From Rachicladosporium sp. CCFEE 5018 (lineage: Eukaryota > Ascomycota > Dothideomycetes > Cladosporiales > Cladosporiaceae): a stretch of 64,000 nucleotides of DNA. Of this stretch, positions 8,726-17,617 are shown in pieces. The position numbers and the translations under genes were made by a program. The stretch is from the NCBI GenBank assembly GCA_002077045.2, contig KZ111154.1:186001-250000 (forward strand), written 5' to 3'. The stretch's first letter is position 1. Each line of letters starts with the position of its first letter. The notes beneath the pieces were generated by a model. That model made no database searches, was not told the DNA's origin, and saw only the letters and a program-made list of their open reading frames with translations.

Positions 8726-10348
8726 TCATCTCGACAGAGCGATATCGTCGATCCTCAATATCATCTTGACAGTCTCACTCGCCAGCTCGATCGCACTCGT
8801 GCTAACAAGCAGAGGCTGCATCACACCCTCCCCTCCAGCAGCCTCCTTGCCCTCCGCACCCATGATGCCTACGCCTCCCCGCTTAATACTGACACCCACA
8901 TTTGTCTCGCCCTTCGCATGTCTTGCCCTCAGTTCTGTGACAACTTTGATGCTGTTCAGCCCTGCGTTCTCGGCCAGCGTAACGGGCACGACTTCGAGAG
9001 CGTCGGCAAAAGCTTTCCAGCAGATACTGTCCGGGTAGGATGCTGTTGTAGCCACAGAGTTGAGGTGTGCAGAGACGGCCATCTCTGGCGCGCCGCCGCC
9101 GGGGAGGAGAGCGCGTTTCTTGACCAAGCAGCGGATAACGCACATAGCGTCGTGGAGACTGCGCTCTGCCTCGTCTAAGATGAGGGGGTTGGCACCGCGG
9201 GCGATGATGGAAACTGTGCGTGCAGCGGAGGGGTTGCTGTGTTTCACGCCTGTGATGCGCACAATCCTGGAGCCCAGAGACGATGTCTCCTCAACCAGTT
9301 CCGCAGACCCGAGTTTATCTTCCGTGAAGGAGTCGATGTCGGCTATTGGTTTGCAGCCGGTGGATTTGCAGATGAATTCGACCTCGTCGCGCTCGATGTC
9401 CTTGATACACATTATGCCTAGCTTGTACAAGAAGTGCAGCGAGAGATCATTCACAGCGTCTCGCAGGATAGACTTCTGAATGAGCAGCACGTTGCACTTT
9501 GCCTTCTTGATCTTCTTCACCATGTTCAGCAAGTATGTCCGCTCTTCCTTGAGGATCTTGTCCATCTGGCGGTAGTCGTTCACGACGATCTGATTCTCCA
9601 TATCCGGTTTCGGAGGACTGAGTTGGAACTGAATGAGCGCAATCTTCGCTTTCTCCACCCGTGTCGGCCCGCCAGCGGATTTGAGCACTTGCTGGTTGAG
9701 CACTACGCCGTCGATCATCTCGCTGTCGTCTATCACGCCTCCCGGTCGCTTCAGGATGCGAATATTGCGGAGGTCGACGTTCTGTGCATTGGTCGGCTTG
9801 ATTGAGCGCATTACGGCGTCCACAGCCATGGGCGCCAACTTCGGTTCCTGTGACACGATCTTGGAGGAGAGAGATGTCGAGGCGGCTTTGAGAAGGGTCG
9901 GGCGATCGTTCAGGTTGATCGGTATGGATATCTTCTCAAGCGTTTTGACAGCCTCTGCTGCTGCCCGCTGGAAGCTCTCGCTGATGATTGTGGGGTGTAT
10001 GCCCTTTGCCAGTAATCTCTCCGAGGCACCAAGTAATGAACCACAGATCACCACCACACTCGTCGTCCCGTCTCCGGCCTCAATATCTTGTGCGTTTGCC
10101 AGATCTACGAGCATCTTGGCTGCTGGGTGCATCACAGCCATGTCCTTCAACATTGTGTTGCCGTCATTCGTGATGATGGTCTCGCCCTTGCCAGTCTGGA
10201 TCATCTTGTCCATCCCTCTCGGCCCTAGGGAGGTTCTTATGGCATCTGCAACGGCTCTCGCGGCTGTGATGTTGGCTGTCCGCACTGCCTGCGGCTTTTC
10301 CTTGTCTTTGAAGGCATTGTTGCCTGCGCCGGTGGGACCTTGCGCCAT
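8726..10348 (-). CDS. CCT4: T-complex protein 1 subunit delta (CCT4), copy 1
   Basis: 540-residue subunit of the cytosolic group II chaperonin TRiC/CCT, which folds actin, tubulin and WD40 proteins in an ATP-dependent ring complex. Chaperonin motifs are clear: RTSLGPRGMDKMI (residues 38-50), TNDGNTMLKDM (60-70), the ATP-binding GDGTTSVVV (92-100), and a C-terminal GGGAPEM segment. Length matches the family. The N-terminus NITAARAVADAIRTSLGPRGMDKMI and the SILRDAVNDLSLHFL helix point to the delta subunit. The gene is intronless here and starts head to head with RPT1, 408 bp away. About eight residues differ from copy 2 while silent differences are numerous, so both copies look selectively maintained. 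Confidence 0.95.
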   Translation of the reverse strand: MAQGPTGAGNNAFKDKEKPQAVRTANITAARAVADAIRTSLGPRGMDKMIQTGKGETIITNDGNTMLKDMAVMHPAAKMLVDLANAQDIEAGDGTTSVVVICGSLLGASERLLAKGIHPTIISESFQRAAAEAVKTLEKISIPINLNDRPTLLKAASTSLSSKIVSQEPKLAPMAVDAVMRSIKPTNAQNVDLRNIRILKRPGGVIDDSEMIDGVVLNQQVLKSAGGPTRVEKAKIALIQFQLSPPKPDMENQIVVNDYRQMDKILKEERTYLLNMVKKIKKAKCNVLLIQKSILRDAVNDLSLHFLYKLGIMCIKDIERDEVEFICKSTGCKPIADIDSFTEDKLGSAELVEETSSLGSRIVRITGVKHSNPSAARTVSIIARGANPLILDEAERSLHDAMCVIRCLVKKRALLPGGGAPEMAVSAHLNSVATTASYPDSICWKAFADALEVVPVTLAENAGLNSIKVVTELRARHAKGETNVGVSIKRGGVGIMGAEGKEAAGGEGVMQPLLVSTSAIELASETVKMILRIDDIALSR

Positions 10349-10756
10349 AATTGTGTATGTTGTATGATCGAGCCAGATGCTGTGTTCAGATCAAAAATGT
10401 TTAGGGCGGCGTTCACGGTAATATGTAGCTCTGTATGCGTTCCGCCTACACTTTTCATTACTTAGCTATCTTGACGCGAGACGCGATTTCTTGAGCTTCG
10501 GCGCCGGCCAAACTTTGGCCCGGACATGTGTGCATCGCTCGTCACCTCCGCCGCCTGCAGCTCGATCGCGTGTGTACACACTGACATATCCCATCACCGC
10601 CATATACCCACGCCGCCTCCAACTCGCCCTCCGCTTATAGCCACCGCGATCTCACTGCTGCCTTCGGACCCCCCATATCTCCCGCCCTATCCAGTACCTT
10701 CGCATACGCATTCATCTACATCTCACAGCGGGCGCAAACAGTGAGGCGAGGCCGCG
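10349..10756. promoter_or_regulatory. bidirectional promoter of CCT4 and RPT1, copy 1
   Basis: 408 bp separate the divergent start codons of a chaperonin and a proteasome subunit. The region holds a tandem GACGCGA GACGCGA motif (about 10470-10485), a GC-rich near-palindrome at 10506-10520 and a C/T-rich tract just before RPT1. The proteasome control element familiar from yeast (GGTGGCAAA) was not seen. The homeologous region at 38010-38417 has the same length and layout. Confidence 0.55.
10506..10520. promoter_or_regulatory. 15-bp palindrome in CCT4/RPT1 promoter
   Basis: GGCCAAACTTTGGCC is a perfect inverted repeat of 7-bp arms around one base. In copy 2 (38167-38181) one base of the right arm differs. 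It lies roughly 160 bp from the CCT4 start and 240 bp from the RPT1 start. A dimeric regulator site is possible but unproven. Confidence 0.35.
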
Positions 10757-12132
10757 ATGCCTTCCGCAACAGGCCAGAACTGGGAGAAGTACCAGAAGAA
10801 GTTTGCCGACGATGAGCCAGATGAGAAGAAGATCACGCCCTTGACAAATGAGTACATCTGCCTTACCATCACTGAGAGAACCAGGACAGCAAGCTAATTC
10901 AGTCCAGGGACATCCAAGTCCTCAAAACCTACAACCTCGCCCCCTACGCCACAGCCCTCAAAGATCTCGAGAAGAAGATCAAAGACAAGCAGACCTCAGT
11001 GAACGAGAAGATCGGCGTTAAAGAGTCCGACACCGGGCTCGCACCACCTCACCTCTGGGATGTAGCCGCCGACCGCCAACGCATGTCCGAGGAGCAGCCG
11101 CTGCAAGTCGCACGATGCACGAAGATCATCCAGGACGAGAAGGACCACGAGAAGAGCAAGTACATCATCAATGTCAAGCAGATCGCGAAATTTGTCGTCA
11201 ACTTGGGCGAGCGCGTAAGTCCGACGGATATCGAGGAGGGGATGAGGGTTGGTGTGGATCGGACGAAGTATCAGATTATGCTGCCGTTGCCGCCGAAGAT
11301 CGATCCGAGTGTTACTATGATGACGGTGGAGGATAAGCCGGATGTTACTTATGGGGATGTGGGGGGTTGCAAGGATCAGATTGAGAAGTTGAGGGAGGTT
11401 GTTGAGATGCCGTTGCTTTCGCCGGAGCGATTTGTGCATTTGGGTATCGATCCGCCGAAGGGCGCGTTGCTCTATGGACCGCCGGGGACGGGCAAGACGC
11501 TATGTGCTAGGGCTGTCGCGAACAGGACGGATGCTACGTTCATCCGAGTTATCGGGTCGGAGCTGGTGCAGAAGTACGTCGGTGAAGGTGCGCGTATGGT
11601 ACGAGAGCTCTTCGAGATGGCACGAACGAAGAAAGCATGCATCATCTTCTTCGACGAGATTGATGCAGTGGGTGGCGCACGGTTCGACGATGGAGCAGGA
11701 GGCGACAACGAGGTCCAGCGCACCATGCTGGAACTCATTACACAATTGGACGGCTTCGACAGCAGAGGAAACATCAAAGTCATGTTCGCTACTAACCGGC
11801 CATCTACCCTCGACCCCGCGCTCATGCGACCTGGGCGTATCGACAGGAAGATCGAGTTCTCCCTTCCAGACATGGAGGGTCGCGCAAACATTCTACGAAT
11901 CCACGCAAAGAGCATGAGTGTCGAGCGCGACATCCGGTGGGAGCTTATCTCGAGACTATGTCCGAACAGCACGGGTGCAGAGCTGCGGAGTGTAGCTACG
12001 GAGGCGGGCATGTTCGCTATTCGCGCGAGGCGAAAGGTCGCGAGCGAGAAAGATTTCTTGAGCGCGGTGGAGAAGGTCATTAGGGGAGGAATGAAGTTTA
12101 ACAGTACGGCGGCTTATGCGCAGTACAATTAG
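10757..12132 (+). CDS. RPT1: 26S proteasome regulatory ATPase RPT1, copy 1
   Basis: 439-residue AAA ATPase of the 19S base, which unfolds ubiquitylated substrates into the 20S core. Two exons: 10757-10851 and 10908-12132, joined over a 56-bp intron (donor GTACAT, acceptor TCCAG) to give LTNEDIQVL. The exon lengths sum to a whole number of codons. Visible parts are the N-terminal coiled-coil (LKDLEKKIKDKQTSVNEK), the OB-domain region, the Walker A GPPGTGKT (residues 222-229), the Walker B IIFFDEID (277-284) and the arginine-finger region RPGRIDRKIEF. The C-terminus ends AAYAQYN, so the HbYX motif is not canonical, as is usual for RPT1. The SPTDIEEGMRVGVDRTKYQI and LAPPHLWD segments identify RPT1 rather than another RPT. 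Copy 2 is almost identical in protein. Confidence 0.95.
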
Positions 12133-13219
12133 ATGCCGGACCTGCGGAGTGTACGATGCTATGGGCGTTGAGGATCGGAGGCTGCATCTAGCGACGACGG
12201 TGGCTACAGCATAGATGCAATGCAAGTGTACGAGTGCAAGCACAATCATCCTTTCCATCGGCTTCTCCGTTCGCTCCGAGGTGATGCAAGTAGTCCTCAC
12301 TCGCTCGACGGTGCAGATCTCTGTTCTCAAGACTGCCGCCTGTACCCTATCTCCTTACCGTTGCTTGTGATACACTGACACCATGCCATCACTCAATTCA
12401 TATCCTGTGGCACATCCATAGCTCGCTAGGCCGAGCCTATGCGGCTTACTCATCACAGCCCAGTTCACAGCCATTACTTCCCCTCTCGCGTCAACAAATA
12501 TCGTGCAGGTCAGCGACTTTATTCCGCACCCTTGACTGCCTTCATGCGACCCTACAGTCCCATATGTCCGCATAAACCACACTGCTCGGGCAGTCTTCTG
12601 CGAATTGCAGTCGAGGCAGCCGCGCGGCTTAAGGGATGGTAAGGCTGCAGCCCTACCTTTACTGACCTCATAACGCGTTGTCGTTCACGCGAGATGCTGC
12701 ATGGGCGGCAGTAGCTCGAGCTGTATCCCCGCAAATCATCTGCAATATCCCACGCTTTCAAATGTATTCGGGCAGATGCGACGGATGTTGGTGCCTGAGG
12801 GTAATGCAAGGACCTATGACATTGCAGCGCGACCCTCCCGGAGAGCCTGCAGCCTGCGTTGCACAACGGCCGGCAATCTGGGGCGCATGAAGGCGCACCG
12901 GTATGGCAGGAGACACGTGGGTGGTCGCGATGATGTGCTTGGATATGAGCATGAGGTGCGGCTTTGGTGGTGGTGCTGACGGCAGGGTGGGGGTTCGTGA
13001 GAATATTAAGACCTTCCCCTTCGCCAGGTGCTATCTCTCCAATTCCTCCTTCTCCCTTTGCAATTCCTTACACTTCTTGACATTGACCCAAAACCTAGGG
13101 TGGTAGCACTGTTTTGCGTTCGGAGCGCTTCTATTCACTACTTGTACTACTTCAGCATTTCTTCCCCCTTTCTCAAAGCGGACTACTAGCAGCTCCTTTC
13201 GCAATCACATCAGCTCATG
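12133..13219. other. 1.1-kb intergenic region, unusually conserved between copies
   Basis: No firmly supported gene. From about 12345 onward it is about 97 percent identical by eye to 40013-40893, which is closer than the neighbouring RPT1 exons. A minus-strand reading frame of 75 codons at 12355-12582 is open in both copies. The last 200 bp are a C/T-rich tract (12995-13200) typical of a fungal core promoter and serve the gene starting at 13220. Confidence 0.45.
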
Positions 13220-13888
13220 ATGGGCATGCCGCAGCCAGACCCGGATGAATTCCATAACGAGCCTCGAGTCGAGAAGGCAACACAGACCGACTGCAATCGC
13301 TGCCCTCAGCTCAACAAAGTCGTCTGCCGCTGCCGTAAAGGTTGCGCATGCTGCCAGAGCCGCGGTGAGGATAGCGACCACAAGGCCAGATCCCGCTCTC
13401 CGACGCCTATTCGCGGCCGGTCCCCGACTCCACGCCACCTGGACGACAATGGGATTCAATCTCGACCATTCCCACTGCACCGCACTTACTCGCCCTCCGA
13501 CAGCGATTCAATCTCTGGCCAGCAAGGCGTGGAAGCCCATCACCTGGTAGAGCATGAGATCGGAGACCTCGGTCACCATAGTCAGCACTCCATCCACCTC
13601 TCCCTCGCTCGCCGTACTATAGCTTGGCCACAAGTACCGTTCAATTCTCCCGCTGGCTCCATGACTCCTGGTCCGAGATCTGGATCACCGAGCGTCATGT
13701 CAACATCAGTGTATCTTCCTTCGCGGGCTTCGACCGAGGCGCTACTGGGGTTCGTTGGAGCAGCGATGGGGGCATCGGGTATCGCACCCAGGGACGGCGA
13801 TGTGGCGAACTATGTCTATTCGCCGCTTGTGCTGAGCTACGAAGTTGAGACTGAGGTGGAGGGATTTCGAGACTTTGATATATGGTGA
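13220..13888 (+). CDS. Cys-rich hypothetical protein, copy 1
   Basis: 222-residue protein without a recognised domain. Residues 22-47 hold a Cys cluster (TDCNRCPQL, VCRCRKGCACC) that could bind metal. It is followed by an arginine/serine/proline segment (KARSRSPTPIRGRSPTPRH) resembling phosphorylated SR-type repeats. The C-terminal half has Ser-rich patches and a short hydrophobic stretch (ALLGFVGAAMGASG), ending DFDIW. A C/T-rich promoter lies directly upstream. ATG 13220 is preferred over 13217 because copy 2 has ATT at the position of the first codon. Frame, length and Cys positions hold in copy 2, which supports a real gene; nothing shows its function. Confidence 0.6.
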   Translation: MGMPQPDPDEFHNEPRVEKATQTDCNRCPQLNKVVCRCRKGCACCQSRGEDSDHKARSRSPTPIRGRSPTPRHLDDNGIQSRPFPLHRTYSPSDSDSISGQQGVEAHHLVEHEIGDLGHHSQHSIHLSLARRTIAWPQVPFNSPAGSMTPGPRSGSPSVMSTSVYLPSRASTEALLGFVGAAMGASGIAPRDGDVANYVYSPLVLSYEVETEVEGFRDFDIW

Positions 13889-14691
13889 ACGCGTTTAGGA
13901 AAGGCTGACTGCATGGTATTGCTGGCGTTCACTGGCATTTTTCTTGGGAGGTTGTATGAGTGCTCAGCATGAGGGATATGAGTACGTTGAGGGAGCATGT
14001 ACGATCGGATACGGCATGTTGGTTTTGATTAGACATGCTTGCGTGTACGAATGGCGTTACGTTGGCTGAACTGCAGTGCACGAATTTGGGAAGGCCTTGA
14101 TTGACCGACCGTCCGGCGAAGTTCTTCTTCGGGTGATTTTGGATGGGCTAAGCAGAAGCATCATTAGCTCTATAGTGTAAGATCAGCGTACCATCACTAT
14201 CAAAGTGAGCAGGTACTCGAAACCAGATATTCCATGTCGCAAGCCCAGCCCCGTTATGGCCGGATTTTAGAGCGACGCCCAGACGGCCACACCACACGTG
14301 CAGCTCCGTTTCACGAACACATGCTACAGCTGGCAAGCAGATATCCGGCTGCCTGCAGCGACCGAAGGATAAGAAACTCAACGTCAACTACAGCCAGATT
14401 GTGCGCTTCTCGGCCGATGTTAGAGCAACTGGCAAAAAGTCGCCGAGCAAAAGTCTCCGACGGAGGATTCGCATAATGTACGCGAGCCACGTTGGTCTGA
14501 CTACTCTAGATATATAATGTGATCCGCACTTGAAGTCCCACGCCATGTTGCTAACAACCTTTTCTCGATCAATACTCGAACTATCAGTCATCATATCGTC
14601 TCCGATATCCAACGCTCTGGCAACGACTCGCCGTTCCGGCTTGATCTCCCACCACATAGCCAGATCCCCAGCCAACTACACAATACCCAAT
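13889..14691. other. intergenic region without recognised gene
   Basis: 803 bp between the Cys-rich gene and the methyltransferase. Short open frames occur on both strands but none keeps its frame convincingly in copy 2 (41569-42391). AT-rich patches near 14510-14520 (tagatatataatg) may belong to the methyltransferase promoter. Confidence 0.4.
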
Positions 14692-15619
14692 ATGTCCATC
14701 ACAAGCCCAAAGTTGCAGGACAGTATGCTTGACCCGCCTCCCTTTCCCCATGAGCAATCTCTAACCCATCTTCCCAACAGCCAAAGGTTCCGACTGGGAC
14801 GCCATCGCGCGTAATTACAAGCGCTTCTCCACTGGACCCAGCACCCAAGCAACCAAATCTCTGCTAGCCAGCGTCGACACTTTCCTGCCCTTTTCCCACG
14901 CCACGGGCATCCTCGACAATGGCTGCGGACCTGGACCAATCATCTCCGCGATTATAGAGACTCATGGCGCCGAGATTCCAGAGTCCACGACACTGCTAGC
15001 TGCAGACTTCAGCCAAGGCATGGTCGACGAAGTAAACGCTACTAAAGCTCGAGGGATCGAAGCCAGTAATGAGACTTGGAAGCGTGTTGGAACCAAAATC
15101 TTGAACGCCATGGATATGCAGGGCATACCAGACGGATCGCAAAGCCATGTGACGGCTGGCTGGGTCTACTTCATGACGCCAGATCCACGCAAGTGCCTTT
15201 CCGAGACCCTCAGAATCCTCAAGCCAGGCGGTGTTCTAGGCTGTACCTCATGGAAGGGGAGCCAGTGGCTAGACGCCATGAACGTCTTCGGCGAGTTCAA
15301 ACCCGATGTGACCATGCCAAAGATGCCTGAGGCGTGGGCTAGCGTCGAAGGCGTGAGAAGAGAGCTTGAGGTAGCAGGTTTCGAGGACGTTCGATCCGAG
15401 GAGGTGACTGTTGAGATGCCGTTCGAGGATGTTGGCGTGCTTACGAAGATGTTGCTGTACGAGATTCCGATGATGAAGGTTTTGACTAACAATCTATCGG
15501 AGGCAGAAAAAGAGGAATTGGAGCAGATGATCGCTGCGAGCGTGAAGAAGTCGAGTGCTGAGCATCCCGGAAAGTTGCTGGGCGTGGCACTGGTTGGCTT
15601 GGGGCGGAAGAAGACTTAG
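14692..15619 (+). CDS. SAM-dependent class I methyltransferase, copy 1
   Basis: 289-residue protein from two exons, 14692-14722 and 14781-15619 (58-bp intron, donor GTATGC, acceptor CAACAG), reading MSITSPKLQD then TKGSDWDAIARNY. The first exon is only 31 nt, and copy 2 shows the same structure. Motif I of the Rossmann-like methyltransferase fold is ILDNGCGPGP (residues 54-63). The acidic residue after strand 2 lies in LLAADFSQGM, and a later motif is ILKPGGVLGCTSW. The C-terminal SEAEKEELEQMIAASVKKS helix ends in a GRKKT tail. The substrate is unknown; relatives in fungi include UbiE/arsenite-type and natural-product methyltransferases. The gene is convergent with the MFS gene. Its first two-thirds differ from copy 2 at about 15 percent of bases, but from about 15312 on the two are nearly identical. 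Confidence 0.85.
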
Positions 15620-15788
15620 TCGCGTGGAGCGAGTACTGCTGCAATCAATTTGGATGGTCGGTAGTCGTGCTAGCCCGGCTGATATGTTCGCTCGTTGATC
15701 CAGGGGTGACGTGATACCATTGCTACTGGCACTCGCGTGCTATCACTCGCGTACTGCCCGTGTGCTTGATCCCTGACAGTGGCGAAGT

Positions 15789-16079
15789 CTAGGCGTCCTT
15801 CTTCTCCCCACCGCTGCCGTCCTCTTGCGAGCTTGATCCATTCTCGCCACCAGCCTCTGCCTCGCGCCGCTTCTTGTCGAGTGCGAGATCCGGCGCAGGC
15901 GCGAACTTCGACTTTGCTCGGATCCGCTTGCCAAAGAAGTAGAAGATGAAGGGCATGGGGATCAGCAGCACGGAGACGCAGCCGAGAAGGGTAAGACCCC
16001 AATTGATGCCGATACCCTCAAACATGTATGTGGCGAACAGTGGGAAGATTGCACCGAACAGAGAGCGCAGGAGCGTGTT
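15789..16079 (-). CDS. MFS transporter, 3' end only (cut by assembly gap), copy 1
   Basis: The last 96 codons plus stop of the MFS gene seen whole at 43490-45630. They cover the final transmembrane helices (LFGAIFPLFATYMFEGIGI, WGLTLLGCVSVLLIPMPFIFYFFGKRIRA) and the hydrophilic tail ending GGEKKDA. The frame is interrupted by the N run at 16080. The last 100 bases before the gap are identical to the start of contig 3 at 48178-48277, which carries the rest of an MFS gene. The truncation is an assembly break, not a mutation. Confidence 0.9.
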   Translation of the reverse strand, partial: NTLLRSLFGAIFPLFATYMFEGIGINWGLTLLGCVSVLLIPMPFIFYFFGKRIRAKSKFAPAPDLALDKKRREAEAGGENGSSSQEDGSGGEKKDA

Positions 16080-16179
16080 NNNNNNNNNNNNNNNNNNNNN
16101 NNNNNNNNNNNNNNNNNNNNNNNNNNNNNNNNNNNNNNNNNNNNNNNNNNNNNNNNNNNNNNNNNNNNNNNNNNNNNNN
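16080..16179. other. assembly gap of 100 N
   Basis: Exactly 100 unknown bases, the usual placeholder for a join of unknown size. The left side is the MFS transporter tail; the right side is an unrelated acyltransferase cut in mid-gene. Any reading frame spanning the gap is artificial. Confidence 0.98.
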
Positions 16180-17052
16180 CTCCCCATATTCGGCGACAAT
16201 AGCGTCTGCCAGAAAGCTGGCGGTTTCTGAAAGTCCTTCCCGTGAGCATATGCTATTGTGATATCATACACAGCCTTGACATGCGGCGCCTGACGTAGCT
16301 GCTGCACGCACGCGATGAATCCTTTGGTTCGCGGGAAGAGAAGATGCTTTGGCATGATCTTGCCATGTGCCTTGGCCCAGGCTGCACCCTCGACGTGCTT
16401 CTCTAGTGTATACCTGGTGGCCTCACTGTAGGCGATAAGCCCTGTGAAATGGTCAGTCTCGTGAATGCCCATGGCTCGAGCAACTTCGCAGGAGACGGGA
16501 CATACATATAGGCCAATGCTTCCTGATAGCACCATAGAACACTCGGTCCATCTCTGCCTTGTCGTGCGTCCACTCACGACTGACAAGCGGCATTCCCATA
16601 GCCCACAAACCCCAGCCCAAGCCTGGCACCCATCTCAATTGACTTTTCGCAAACCATCGACATCGTGACAGCATGCCAGACCGGATGGCCAGCTCCTGTA
16701 TCGAGTACACGTCGGTCCACTCGACATGATTAGAGACCACGATCGCGCTTTCTCCGGCAGGCAGCGGGTCGCCATCGACTATGACTTTTGCTCCATTGAC
16801 ATCAATGAACAGCTTTTGCAAGCCCAGCCAAACGGATTCCGCGATGACCGATGCCCAGTCGTCCGCTCGATCAGGCCATAGCGCTGTGAATGGCAAGAGC
16901 AGAGACAGTGCGACATCAGCAAGCCAGAGATGCGACAGCCAAACCACAAGGAATCCAGTGCTACTTATTGTGAGGAGCGAACATCTAGAGAGATCGTAGA
17001 GTTGCTCAGATCCAGAGATGATAAGGTCGATACCGGCGCCTATCCGGGACAT
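16180..17052 (-). CDS. lysophospholipid acyltransferase (PlsC family), 3' end missing
   Basis: Membrane acyltransferase of the PlsC/LPLAT family, which transfers acyl chains to lysophospholipids in the ER. Exons are 17052-16506 and 16441-16180, with a 64-bp intron (donor GTATGT, acceptor TTTCACAG) that joins RKHWPI to WLIAYSEATRYT. The catalytic NHxxxxD motif is NHVEWTD (residues 108-114). RYT of the EATRYT block corresponds to family motif III. N-terminal hydrophobic segments at residues 25-60 anchor it in the membrane. The second exon continues (KHLLFPRTKGFIACVQQLR) and runs into the gap, so the C-terminus is lost. The start may instead be the in-frame ATG at 17106. Closest family in my memory is the fungal CST26/LOA1-type group, but that is not secure. 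Confidence 0.85.
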
Positions 17053-17617
17053 GGTGTTTGTGTTTTTGCTTGGCCAGCTGCAAGACCAGCCGTTGAGCAG
17101 GGGCATGTGCTTTTGGAAAAACGCCGGAGGTGTTTCCGTGGGCCTAGACTGGGGCGCGGCTACGCGGTTTATAATGACACAACGCTTGTGGGCGGGATGC
17201 GGCCAAATAATGTCGATACAGTACCGTGAAGCTGTAGCAAGACCACAGCTTATCTTATTGTTACTTGATGGCTCAGTGACACCACGATCAACAAATACCG
17301 GTCTATATTCAAGTCTGTGCATCGTTTTCATGTGATCGTCTTACCAGCTCGCCGCCTACTCGATTGTCTCACCCAGGGCGGGTGGCACAGTCCACGAGAC
17401 AGGGAACTCGAGGCGCTAGCAATACGCGTATCTTGCAACATAAACGCGGAGCCGATGCCAACATGCAGACGTCAAAGCCGTATCTCACGACCAGGGAGGC
17501 TGTAAGTGACAGTAGTTCGTACAAATTCAATATAATCGAGAGGACGGCAGCTCTCCCTTCTACGTCGAATGCTCCTTCGCGATACGGCAAACGCACTAAG
17601 TGTTGCAACACGATAAC
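17053..17617. other. divergent intergenic region
   Basis: About 565 bp between the acyltransferase start and the next gene on the plus strand, so two promoters are expected. No conserved coding frame was seen. Because contig 1 begins at its HET gene, no second copy is available for comparison. Confidence 0.4.

Noticed and set aside
9633..10367. 244-codon frame opposite CCT4
   Set aside because: Antisense shadow of a highly conserved gene; persistence in copy 2 follows from CCT4 conservation.
15789..16586. A 265-codon minus-strand frame joining MFS tail and acyltransferase-antisense sequence
   Set aside because: It crosses 100 N; the two halves belong to different contigs and the upstream half is not the acyltransferase frame.
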